Notes: a model not told the origin generated them from the letters alone. A stretch of 6,288 bases of DNA from Acidimicrobiia bacterium (GCA_030598025.1 JAUVQS010000092.1:1-6288), one strand, 5' to 3'. Shown: positions 1-5,386, counted from the first letter of the stretch. A program made the numbers and translations.

Positions 1-713
1 CTGCGATCGTGTGAGGTGGAGTCCTCGCCGGCCAGCAACAGCACCGGGGATTCGATCTCGGAGAGGCGTTCGTAGGCACCGTGCGCCGCACCGCCCCGAA
101 AGAAGTCTGCCTCATGCTCCGGCTTGCACCGCAACACCCATTCACCATCATCGAGATGCAATCCGGCCGAAGCGTATGACTGCAAGGCACGATCGTCCCA
201 CCGCGCGAAAACCTCCTTCTCCGCGAAATGTGCCAGCGCGGCCTCTTGAGATGGGAAGGCACGTCGCCTTCTGAGCGCACCGCCGACGAGAGGGTTGTCG
301 AATCGACCAAATGGGGGCGGGAAGGTGATAGGTTCGATCAAGACCAGGCCGTCAAACGTGCCCGGACGATTGACCTCGGCCATTGCCAGGGCTGCCGCAC
401 CCATCGAATGCCCGATGCCGATCCGATTGGTGTGCTCGAAAGCGTCGACCACTGACAAGACATCCTCACCGAGATCCCACCAGTCATAGGGCGGACTACC
501 CGCATCGGATTCACCATGGGCGAGCGCATCCCAGGCCACAACATCCGCGTCGACTCGCGATGCCCGCAGGTAATCGACAACCGGGTACCACACCTCCTTG
601 CAGAACCCATTGGCGTGAGCGAGATAGAGACCGGTCGTTGCCGAACCGGGCCATAGGAGAGCGGCCAGGCCCCCAGCACTGCCGGGAAGGCTCAGGGGCT
701 CCGGATCAGGCAC
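1..713 (-). CDS. Alpha/beta hydrolase, 3'-truncated by window edge
   Basis: The first 237 codons of an alpha/beta-hydrolase-fold enzyme are present; the end lies beyond position 1. It was found by translating the minus strand directly, because the frame has no ATG at its head. From a GTG at 713 it shows, in order, an oxyanion-hole motif HANGF (residues 33-37), a DALAHGES turn (62-69), the nucleophile elbow GIGHSMG with Ser103, then the strand LVLIEPI. Near the cut end, SPVLLLAGEDS is the strand that normally leads to the catalytic acid; the catalytic His must lie outside the window. The GTG start overlaps the last 8 bases of the upstream DUF3105 gene, so translation is probably coupled; no close Shine-Dalgarno is visible. 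No membrane or signal segment is seen. Substrate is unknown: lipase, esterase or haloperoxidase-like members all share these motifs. The fold call is firm, the start less so. Confidence 0.85.
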   Translation of the reverse strand, partial: MPDPEPLSLPGSAGGLAALLWPGSATTGLYLAHANGFCKEVWYPVVDYLRASRVDADVVAWDALAHGESDAGSPPYDWWDLGEDVLSVVDAFEHTNRIGIGHSMGAAALAMAEVNRPGTFDGLVLIEPITFPPPFGRFDNPLVGGALRRRRAFPSQEAALAHFAEKEVFARWDDRALQSYASAGLHLDDGEWVLRCKPEHEADFFRGGAAHGAYERLSEIESPVLLLAGEDSTSHDR

Positions 714-1314
714 CCACGTGGTTGTTGATCCCTTCGAATGCGCCGATGAAGTCGCGGAGTTTCTGTTCGGTTTCGGAGTTGGCGACGTCGAAGTAGTAGA
801 CACGACCCCACGCTACTGCGGAAGCTGTGTGCGACACGCCGTCGGGGTCGACGATGTCGTCGTAGGGGAACATGAGGACATTGTCGTTCTCGTATTCGGC
901 GAGAACCGCCCGCAGCTGGCTGGTTACTCCATCGCACCCGTCCGGGCAGTTGTAGGTGAGCGCCACGCCGCCATCCTCGAGGTTGTGCACATACGCCTCG
1001 GCAGGCACCTGGTCGTCGTGTTCTTGCCACCCGACGAGGCTCCCCATGTGCGGCCCGGAAGACGGAGGCGAACTGTTGTAGGCGACATGGGGGTCGGTGA
1101 CAGCTTCGATGTGGGTGTTGCCGACGCTGTCGAATGCGACCCAAGGGGGCTCAGGAGCGAGGAAGATCCAACCGATGCCGATTGCCAGGAGCCCGACTGC
1201 GGTCGCCGCAACGACAACCATCCGCCGCCGATCAGCTGCGCGTTTCCGCTCCAGTTGCTCGGCTTCTTTCCGCTGTCGTTCCTGGATTAGACGTTTGCCA
1301 CGCGCCCGGGCCAT
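706..1314 (-). CDS. DUF3105 domain membrane-anchored protein
   Basis: A 202-residue protein of the DUF3105 family, whose function is not known. The ATG at 1314 is preceded by GAGGGG at a good distance, so I prefer it to the longer frame that runs back into the CBS gene. Residues 1-31 are very basic and charged (Arg/Lys/Glu/Gln-rich, probably helical and cytoplasmic). Residues 32-53 are one hydrophobic segment (VVVAATAVGLLAIGIGWIFL), giving an N-in, C-out anchor. The outer domain carries the family signature: HI at 68-69, YNSSPPSSGPH at 79-89, HNLEDGGV at 110-117, YNC at 121-123 and a second Cys at 127. Many relatives, as I recall them, read HNLEHGG, so Asp113 in place of His is a small departure. 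Cys123 and Cys127 could form a disulfide or bind metal outside the membrane. It sits 61 bp downstream of the CBS gene and overlaps the hydrolase, so one transcript is likely. Confidence 0.88.
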   Translation of the reverse strand: MARARGKRLIQERQRKEAEQLERKRAADRRRMVVVAATAVGLLAIGIGWIFLAPEPPWVAFDSVGNTHIEAVTDPHVAYNSSPPSSGPHMGSLVGWQEHDDQVPAEAYVHNLEDGGVALTYNCPDGCDGVTSQLRAVLAEYENDNVLMFPYDDIVDPDGVSHTASAVAWGRVYYFDVANSETEQKLRDFIGAFEGINNHVGA

Positions 1315-1375
1315 GAGTTTCCCCTCGTTGTCGATCGAGAGAGGAGCGTACCCGCTACCCGAACTTGTGTGATGC

Positions 1376-2029
1376 CTACTCGACGGGCCGCTGGTCGTCG
1401 ACTTCAAAGGCGACCTTGCTGTCGAGCCTGACAACCCCGTCGAGACGTCTCGTGAGCTCCTCGAGAAGTCGAGCATCACTCTTGGTCGGCACCGTTCCGG
1501 CGATTGTGACAACTCCATCCACCACCGACACGGCTACCGCTTCCTCTTCAAGGAAGAGAATCCGGCGGATGACATCCTCACGGATCTCGTCCTCGATGAC
1601 GTCGTCGGGACGCGTGAACGCTGCGACAACATCGGCTCTGCTTATGACGCCGCGCAGTCTTCCGTCGGCGTCGACCACCGGGAGTCGCTTGACTCCGTGG
1701 TTGACCATCACCCGCGCTGCTTCGGTCAGGCTTGCTTCTGGATAGATCACAATCGGATCGGGGGTCATGACCTGCTCTACGGTCTCGGCCTCCACGATCT
1801 GCGGTTCATCAAATAGAGCGTCGAGGAGACGGCGTCGGCGGGGTTCGACTCGGCCGGCTTCCCGGGCGAGGAAGTCGCCTTCAGTGATGATGCCGACGAT
1901 TTGCCCGTTCTCATCGAGCACCGGAAGGCCGCTCACCCCGATGTCCGTCATCGTGCGGGCGGCTTCCTTCAGACTCATTCCGAGCGTCACGGTCGCCACT
2001 TCGGTTGTCATGAGGTCGAGAACCCGCAC
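1376..2029 (-). CDS. CBS-CBS-BON domain protein
   Basis: A 217-residue soluble protein. CBS domain 1 is at about residues 7-57 (VLDLMTTEVATV, then SGLPVLDENGQIVGIITEGDF). CBS domain 2 is at 88-139 (VMTPDPIVIYPEASLTEAARVM, then KRLPVVDADGRLRGVISRAD). A BON domain is at about 147-212 (VAVSVVDGVVTIAGTVPTKSDA). Tandem CBS pairs bind adenine nucleotides and act as energy or redox sensors; BON domains usually bind lipid or other proteins. The start is GTG at 2029: AAGGGAG lies six bases upstream and an in-frame TGA a little farther up, so no longer form is possible. The nearby ATG at 2034 is out of frame. The gene follows the response regulator by 102 bp on the same strand and precedes the DUF3105 gene by 61 bp. 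The CBS protein Hrp1 belongs to the mycobacterial DosR regulon, which suggests, without proving, a role in the response set by the neighbouring regulator. Confidence 0.92.
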   Translation of the reverse strand: MRVLDLMTTEVATVTLGMSLKEAARTMTDIGVSGLPVLDENGQIVGIITEGDFLAREAGRVEPRRRRLLDALFDEPQIVEAETVEQVMTPDPIVIYPEASLTEAARVMVNHGVKRLPVVDADGRLRGVISRADVVAAFTRPDDVIEDEIREDVIRRILFLEEEAVAVSVVDGVVTIAGTVPTKSDARLLEELTRRLDGVVRLDSKVAFEVDDQRPVE

Positions 2030-2131
2030 GTCATGCTCCCTTCACATCGGCGTCCCTCTGTCCACTCAGCGGAGCACCGCCGGCATGTCCAAATCTTCTC
2101 GTCAGGGTAACAATCGAAGCCGACCGAGCGG
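2030..2131 (-). other. Regulator-to-CBS gap, no clear promoter or terminator
   Basis: This 102-bp gap separates the stop of the response regulator from the GTG of the CBS gene, both on the minus strand. Read on the minus strand it holds the CBS ribosome site AAGGGAG and a short hairpin, CGGCGG with CCGCTG around TGCT and one G-T pair (about 2068-2083), with no T-run after it. I found neither a convincing -35/-10 pair nor a DosR-type palindrome. Read-through from the regulator into the CBS gene is therefore possible, but an unseen promoter cannot be ruled out. Confidence 0.35.
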
Positions 2132-2800
2132 TCACTTGCCCGCCCAGACTTCAGGCGGATATTCCTGTTCGCGCCTGGCAGCCAAACGAGCGGCATATGC
2201 GGCCGCTTCGCTGCGCCTGCTCATTTCGAGCTTGGCGAGAAGATTGGATACATAATTCTTCACCGTCTTCTCCGCCAGGAACATCTGCTCGGAGATCTCC
2301 CGGTTGGTGAGGCCTTCCGCTATGTGATCCAAGATCTTGCGTTCTTGTGGGGTCAGTCGGGCCAGCAGAGGATCGTCGGGTTCATCACCTCGAAGCTTGC
2401 GGAATAGGCGATCGGTCATCTCTCCATCGAGCAACGATTCCCCTGCCGCCACCTTGCGCAGGTTGTTGACCAGATCGTGCGAATCGATACGTTTGAGAAC
2501 GTATCCGGAGGCACCCGCCACAATCGCCGCCATCAGGGCCTCTTCGTCGGCGTAGGAAGTCAGCATGAGTACCTTGACACCGGGCCAGCGGGACCTGATC
2601 TCACGACATGCTTCGACGCCGGACCCGTCCGGCAAACGCACGTCCATCACGACAACATCGGGGGACTCATAGCCGACTCGCCGCACCGCCTCGGCGACCG
2701 AGCCGGCTTCTCCGACGACGCTGAAGTCCTCCTCAGCTTCGAGAAGTGTTTTTAGACCTTGTCGGACGATTTCATGATCGTCCACGACCACGATGCGCAT
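2132..2800 (-). CDS. NarL/LuxR response regulator, DosR/DevR-like
   Basis: A 222-residue two-component response regulator and DNA-binding protein. The receiver domain (about 1-118) has the acidic pair Asp7-Asp8, phospho-acceptor Asp53 in VVVMDVRLPDGSG, Thr81 and Lys103. A LuxR-type helix-turn-helix fills about 149-206 (LTPQERKILDHIAEGLTNREI, then MFLAEKTVKNYVSNLLAKLEM). Recalled alignment to M. tuberculosis DosR is offset by one residue: Asp53 matches Asp54, and Lys178, Lys181 and Asn182 match the base-contacting Lys179, Lys182 and Asn183. MFLAEKTVKNYVS is identical to my recollection of DosR over most of the recognition region. The ATG at 2800 has AGGAGA six bases upstream; the longer reading frame through the kinase gene is spurious. 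The gene is divergent from a GAF histidine kinase, its likely partner, with a DosR-box-like palindrome in between that suggests self-regulation. Orthology to DosR, rather than to a paralogue in the NarL family, is probable, not certain. Confidence 0.93.
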   Translation of the reverse strand: MRIVVVDDHEIVRQGLKTLLEAEEDFSVVGEAGSVAEAVRRVGYESPDVVVMDVRLPDGSGVEACREIRSRWPGVKVLMLTSYADEEALMAAIVAGASGYVLKRIDSHDLVNNLRKVAAGESLLDGEMTDRLFRKLRGDEPDDPLLARLTPQERKILDHIAEGLTNREISEQMFLAEKTVKNYVSNLLAKLEMSRRSEAAAYAARLAARREQEYPPEVWAGK

Positions 2801-2867
2801 AGGGTTTCTCCTGGACCTCAGCGTAACCGGAATGTGACTTTCGACTCTGGACCATCTGCCCTGACAA

Positions 2868-2887
2868 GCACGGACCAAGGTCCCGAG
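2868..2887. promoter_or_regulatory. Putative DosR-box-like operator
   Basis: The 20-mer GCACGGACCAAGGTCCCGAG lies between the divergent regulator and kinase genes. Its core GGACC-AA-GGTCC is a perfect inverted repeat with a 2-base spacer. Against the mycobacterial DosR consensus TTSGGGACTWWAGTCCCSAA it matches 13 of 20 positions by my count, covering both GGAC/GTCC half-sites and the central WW. The recognition-helix residues of the adjacent regulator match those of DosR, which agrees with the site. It is about 68-87 bp upstream of the regulator ATG and 37-56 bp upstream of the kinase ATG, so it could serve either or both. A weak -10-like CATAAT (2890-2895) follows it on the plus strand without a good -35. 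No experiment supports binding. Confidence 0.55.
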
Positions 2888-2893
2888 TTCATA

Positions 2894-2911
2894 ATCCCAG
2901 GGTTGTGGGAT
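2894..2911. promoter_or_regulatory. Inverted repeat ATCCCA-N6-TGGGAT before the kinase
   Basis: A perfect 6-bp inverted repeat, ATCCCA at 2894-2899 and TGGGAT at 2906-2911, with a 6-base spacer. It lies 7 bp downstream of the DosR-box-like palindrome and ends 12 bp before the kinase ATG. It could be a second, weaker operator or an RNA hairpin that limits kinase translation, since no strong ribosome site is visible here. It could also be chance. Confidence 0.3.
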
Positions 2912-2923
2912 ATCCTCACGTCC

Positions 2924-4039
2924 ATGGTCGATGCAAAGCTCCCGGCGAGCAGACTCGCCCAGATGGTGGAGGGCGCAGCAGCGGTTGCGGGCCAGACCGA
3001 TCTGACGGCTGTGCTCTGGACCACGGTTGAGACTGCCATGGATCTCACCGGGGCTACCTACGGGGCACTTGGAGTCATCGGCGAACACAAAACACTCGTT
3101 CAGTTCCTCCACGTAGGAATTGACCCCGACCTGGCCGCCGCGATGGGGGAGCCACCCCGTGGTCGAGGAGTGCTGGGAACACTCACGAGAGTGGCCACAA
3201 CGTTGCGACTCGACAAGCTCTCCGACCATCCAGATTTTCTGGGTTTCCCCGATCACCACCCACCGATGGAATCTTTCCTCGGCGTCCCGATAAAGATCGG
3301 TGATGCCGTCTTCGGCAACCTCTATCTCACCGAGAAACCGAGCGGTTTCACGATCGACGATGAAGCACTGGTTGAAGCACTCGCCGTCATCGCCGGATCG
3401 GCAATCTCAACCGCGCGACTGCAGCGAAGGCTCCGCCGCGTCGCCGTGGTCGAGGATCGCGAGAGGATTGCCAGGGACCTGCACGACGCCATCATCCAGG
3501 ACCTGTTCGCGGTCGGTTTGTCGCTTCAAGCGCTCGGACACAGCATCAAAGACGACGGCATTCACGCCGGCCTCGACGAAGCCGTCGGCCGGCTCGATGA
3601 TTCGATTGCTGCGTTGCGGCGCTACATCTTCGATCTCAGACCGCCCGTCTGGACTCGACGCAACCTCCGGCTGGAACTGTCCGACATGGTCGGCCAACTG
3701 GCCGGGCCTTACGGCGCCGACGTCGACGTACACGTCTCGAGCGAGGCAGCCGAACTGCCGGGGACGGCAATCGATGACGCCCTCCAGATGATCAGAGAAG
3801 CACTCAGCAACGCTTTGCGGCATTCTGGAGCGACCAAGATCTCGGTCACAATCGAAGAGGGCGCCGATTGCGTGTTGATCTCAGTTGCGGACGACGGCGA
3901 CGGATTCGACCCGTCGAGCGTGCAAAAAGGCATGGGACTGGACAATCTTCGGTCACGAGCCGACAAGGCCAGGGGAACGACCACGATCAACACAGCGCCC
4001 GGCGCAGGCACGACGGTGTTGATCTCGCTGCCGCTTTGA
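2924..4039 (+). CDS. Single-GAF histidine kinase, DosT/DosS-like
   Basis: A 371-residue sensor kinase with no membrane segment, so probably cytoplasmic. A GAF domain covers about residues 10-168. HisKA_3 dimerisation and phosphotransfer follows (about 175-240) with phospho-acceptor His187 in ERIARDLHD, then an HATPase_c domain (about 280-371) with N-box Asn296 (REALSNALRH), DDGDGFD (323-329) and GMGLDNL (336-342). The GAF matches DosS of M. tuberculosis, as I recall it, with a constant offset of 37 residues: His112 equals heme-ligand His149, Tyr134 equals distal Tyr171, and Gly50 equals Glu87, which is Gly in DosT. The second GAF of DosS/DosT is absent. I chose ATG 2924; TTG 2903 is in frame, and longer forms would run into the DosR-box-like site. 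No start has a strong ribosome site. It is divergent from the response regulator, its likely partner. Heme binding is inferred from residues only; many actinobacterial GAF kinases share this motif. Confidence 0.92.
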   Translation: MVDAKLPASRLAQMVEGAAAVAGQTDLTAVLWTTVETAMDLTGATYGALGVIGEHKTLVQFLHVGIDPDLAAAMGEPPRGRGVLGTLTRVATTLRLDKLSDHPDFLGFPDHHPPMESFLGVPIKIGDAVFGNLYLTEKPSGFTIDDEALVEALAVIAGSAISTARLQRRLRRVAVVEDRERIARDLHDAIIQDLFAVGLSLQALGHSIKDDGIHAGLDEAVGRLDDSIAALRRYIFDLRPPVWTRRNLRLELSDMVGQLAGPYGADVDVHVSSEAAELPGTAIDDALQMIREALSNALRHSGATKISVTIEEGADCVLISVADDGDGFDPSSVQKGMGLDNLRSRADKARGTTTINTAPGAGTTVLISLPL

Positions 4040-4082
4040 GCAATGGGCTTTGAGCCGTGGGCCGCTGGCTACTGGCCGGTGG
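4034..4082. repeat. Heptamer array A over the kinase stop codon
   Basis: Seven consecutive degenerate 7-bp units, each starting with C and ending with G. CTTTGAG occurs at 4034 and again at 4048, with CAATGGG between them; later units are CCGTGGG (4055), CCGCTGG (4062), CTACTGG (4069) and CCGGTGG (4076). The kinase stop codon TGA (4037-4039) lies inside the first unit. No ORF of interest uses this stretch. It resembles the short tandem heptanucleotide repeats described in some cyanobacteria in form only; the words differ. Confidence 0.6.
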
Positions 4083-4084
4083 AT

Positions 4085-4139
4085 CGCAAAACGCACCACC
4101 AGAAACCCACCACAACGACACGACCACAACAGAACGCCG
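4085..4139 (+). terminator. T-free, C-rich tract, possible Rho-loading (rut) site
   Basis: On the plus strand these 55 bases have no T, about 24 C, 23 A and only 8 G. It starts 45 bp downstream of the kinase stop. A transcript of such C-rich, G-poor, unstructured sequence is the usual character of a Rho utilisation site, and no U-tailed hairpin follows the kinase gene. Its flanks GGATCGC (4081-4087, which overlaps its first bases) and GCGATCC (4171-4177) are inverted copies. The terminator role is inferred from composition alone. Confidence 0.3.
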
Positions 4140-4164
4140 TTCAGCGGATGCGCGGCCACCAACG

Positions 4165-4234
4165 CAGCTCGCGATCCGCGACCGGCGTCTGACCGGGAGC
4201 CAATTGCCAACTGCCAACTGCCGGTGGCTCACAG
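4165..4234. repeat. Heptamer array B beyond the SRPBCC gene stop
   Basis: Ten 7-bp units in one phase; nine begin with C and end with G, and CGTCTGA at 4186 is the exception. Clear units are CGATCCG (4172), CGACCGG (4179), CCAATTG (4200), CCAACTG at 4207 and again at 4214, CCGGTGG (4221) and CTCACAG (4228). CCGGTGG also occurs in array A. The array ends 6 bp from the stop codon of the minus-strand SRPBCC-like gene. Together with array A it brackets this convergent 201-bp gap, which has no coding sequence I can support. Confidence 0.6.
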
Positions 4235-4241
4235 AGCCGCC
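4223..4241 (-). terminator. Weak hairpin just after the SRPBCC gene stop
   Basis: On the minus strand GGCTC and GAGCC pair around a 3-base loop (TGT), with two further G-C pairs beyond one mismatch. It touches the TAG stop at 4241-4243. There is no T-run after it, so it would be a poor intrinsic terminator; it may simply be a by-product of the heptamer repeats. Confidence 0.3.
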
Positions 4242-4762
4242 TAGCTATTGATTATCGCCCGCTCTGGCGAGTTCGGCCCGTTTGTCTGGCCGAGGGCGGA
4301 GGCGATTCTGTCCATGAACGCCTTCACGCTGGCCTCGGCGACCCGGTGCAACAGGGCCCGATCAAGTATCTCGCCGACCGTCCCCAGCGGCGGATCGTAT
4401 GACCCGCGGAAGGTCAGTTGTGCCCTCGACGATCCGAGTGGGGCGACGATGAGATCGGCCAGCATTCGGGGAAACAAGCCGGGAGAACCGGTCGCCTCCC
4501 ACGTCAACGGCAAGGTCGTATGAGCATGCGCACGAATCGGCTCGCCCACATGGAGTGAGACCTCTCTAGCCAGCAGCGGGGCTTTGCCAAAAGCCATTCG
4601 GGCCCGGATGTCCTCGCCGTCGCGATAGGCCTCCGACGCCCACGCGCCGAATTCCTCGAACCTGTCGAGGAGTTCTCCTTCGACCTTCCGGAACGGCCGG
4701 TCGACGTAGACGAAGTAATAGACGAACACTCTGCTCTGTGCCTCTCCTGGTGTGGAAACCAT
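4241..4762 (-). CDS. SRPBCC/START-like domain protein, function unknown
   Basis: A 173-residue soluble protein. The pattern suits the SRPBCC ligand-binding fold: an opening strand VFVYYFVYVDRPF, alternating strands in the middle (REVSLHVGEPIRAHAHTTLPLTWEA), then AQLTFRGSYDPPLGTVGEILDRALLHRVAEASVKAFMDRIASAL, a strand followed by the long C-terminal helix. I recognise this last stretch from actinobacterial SRPBCC-like proteins but cannot name a substrate. The start is uncertain. ATG 4762 has only a weak GTGGG before it. An internal GTG at 4729 is preceded by AGGAGAGG with an 11-base spacer and would give a 162-residue protein beginning right at the first strand. It is divergent from the DUF302 gene (133 bp apart) and could share its operator region. 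The last residues (SPERAIINS) are unremarkable, and heptamer array B starts a few bases after the stop. Confidence 0.75.
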   Translation of the reverse strand: MVSTPGEAQSRVFVYYFVYVDRPFRKVEGELLDRFEEFGAWASEAYRDGEDIRARMAFGKAPLLAREVSLHVGEPIRAHAHTTLPLTWEATGSPGLFPRMLADLIVAPLGSSRAQLTFRGSYDPPLGTVGEILDRALLHRVAEASVKAFMDRIASALGQTNGPNSPERAIINS

Positions 4763-4832
4763 CCCACGCGGCCGGAGAAACGGCTAGGGACCAACGTCCC
4801 CGAGTACCCGCCGAAGCGCACGCCCGCGAGCC

Positions 4833-4863
4833 TTGACGCTGGATATACTCAGGGGGGTATCAG
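4833..4863 (+). promoter_or_regulatory. Putative promoter of the DUF302 gene
   Basis: TTGACG (4833-4838) is a good -35 match. With a 19-bp spacer, TATCAG (4858-4863) is a weak -10, and the operator-like palindrome would fill the spacer. Alternatively TATACT (4844-4849) is a strong -10 match with no recognisable -35, and the palindrome would cover the start site. Either arrangement places the ATAC-N8-GTAT element where a repressor would block transcription toward the ATG at 4896. Confidence 0.4.
4845..4860. promoter_or_regulatory. CsoR/CstR-family-like operator
   Basis: The 16-mer ATACTCAGGGGGGTAT reads ATACCCCCCTGAGTAT on the other strand. It has perfect outer arms ATAC/GTAT and a G-run on one side, the general shape of operators bound by CsoR-family repressors (copper-sensing CsoR, persulfide-sensing CstR, FrmR/RcnR relatives). 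The symmetry is imperfect in the middle (5 of 8 pairs). It is 35 bp upstream of the DUF302 ATG. No CsoR-family gene is in the window, so the regulator would be elsewhere. The family assignment rests on motif shape only. Confidence 0.45.
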
Positions 4864-4895
4864 TTTTCTCCATGAATTGACGAAAGGACGCAACA

Positions 4896-5309
4896 ATGGA
4901 ACGGCGACCCTACGGGCTTCGAGTCTTGCTCGATGTCAGTCTGTCGGAGGCGGAAGACCGAGCGCGCTCGGCCCTGGGCGCCGAAGGATTCGGGATTCTC
5001 ACCGAGATTGACGTGCAAGCGACCCTCAAGCGGAAGATCGACGTTGATCGCCCGGCCTACAAGATCCTCGGAGCCTGCCACCCTGCTCTCGCCAATCGCG
5101 CCCTCAACGCTGAAGAGGAGATCGGCCTGCTACTCCCCTGCAATGTGGTCGTGTACGAGGCCGAGGCCGGCACAATCGTGGAAGCCCTGGACCCGGGAAT
5201 CATGAGCTCAGTGACGGATTCGCCGGAGATGGCGGAGATAGCCACGGAAGCCCGTGAGAAGCTGACGCGGGCGATGGAGAGCTTGGAAAGCCAAGCCATT
5301 AGCCATTAG
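4896..5309 (+). CDS. DUF302 domain protein
   Basis: A 137-residue soluble protein, almost entirely a DUF302 domain. The family core is plain: GFGILTEIDVQATLKRKI (31-48), then YKILGACHPALANRAL (55-70) with Cys61, then IGLLLPCNVVVYE (76-88) with Cys82. The two Cys are typical of this family, whose biochemical role is unsettled; members often sit with sulfur-transfer, rhodanese-like or metal-responsive genes. ATG 4896 has AAAGGA (4883-4888) seven bases upstream. A CsoR/CstR-like element lies in its promoter region, suggesting induction by persulfide or a thiophilic metal. The tail is odd: the last four residues (AISH) and the TAG stop are encoded by heptamer repeat units, so the array has probably replaced or extended the original C-terminus. 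The gene is convergent with the DsrE2-type gene. Confidence 0.93.
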   Translation: MERRPYGLRVLLDVSLSEAEDRARSALGAEGFGILTEIDVQATLKRKIDVDRPAYKILGACHPALANRALNAEEEIGLLLPCNVVVYEAEAGTIVEALDPGIMSSVTDSPEMAEIATEAREKLTRAMESLESQAISH

Positions 5310-5351
5310 CTAGACGCTGGTTGCGAATTGCGAACCGCGAATTGCGTCCGC
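5296..5351. repeat. Heptamer array C over the DUF302 stop codon
   Basis: Eight 7-bp units in one phase; the first seven begin with C and end with G. CCATTAG occurs at 5296 and 5303, CTAGACG at 5310, CTGGTTG at 5317, CGAATTG at 5324 and 5338, and CGAACCG at 5331; the last (5345) has lost the final G. The second CCATTAG supplies the TAG stop of the DUF302 gene (5307-5309). The layout is the same as array A, which likewise contains the stop codon of its neighbour. Confidence 0.65.
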
Positions 5352-5386
5352 CGGCCGGGCTCCCTCTCCCTTCGAAGACTCAGGGA

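Noticed and set aside
338..679. Minus-strand open frame of 113 codons
   Set aside because: It overlaps the alpha/beta hydrolase in another frame. The hydrolase frame shows HANGF and GHSMG motifs; this one has no recognisable pattern.
718..1290. Plus-strand open frame of 190 codons
   Set aside because: It is antisense to the DUF3105 gene, which has a ribosome site, membrane segment and family motifs. The frame is a product of high GC.
1315..1518. N-terminal extension of the DUF3105 protein to 1518
   Set aside because: It runs back through the CBS-BON gene in another frame and has low-complexity Ser/Arg content; ATG 1314 has GAGGGG before it.
2037..2060. DosR-type box before the CBS gene, around AGGGACGCC on the minus strand
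   Set aside because: Only one half-site is present; the second arm does not match GTCC, so the similarity is not above chance.
2759..2923. Longer kinase start at TTG 2759 or GTG 2834
   Set aside because: These would overlap the divergent regulator or the operator region; the extra residues show no GAF-like pattern and lack a clear ribosome site.
2801..3259. N-terminal extension of the response regulator to 3259
   Set aside because: It is antisense to the kinase GAF domain. The receiver domain starts properly at MRIVVVDDHE, with AGGAGA upstream.
3407..3823. Minus-strand open frame of 138 codons opposite the kinase
   Set aside because: The kinase catalytic motifs on the plus strand fully explain this stretch.
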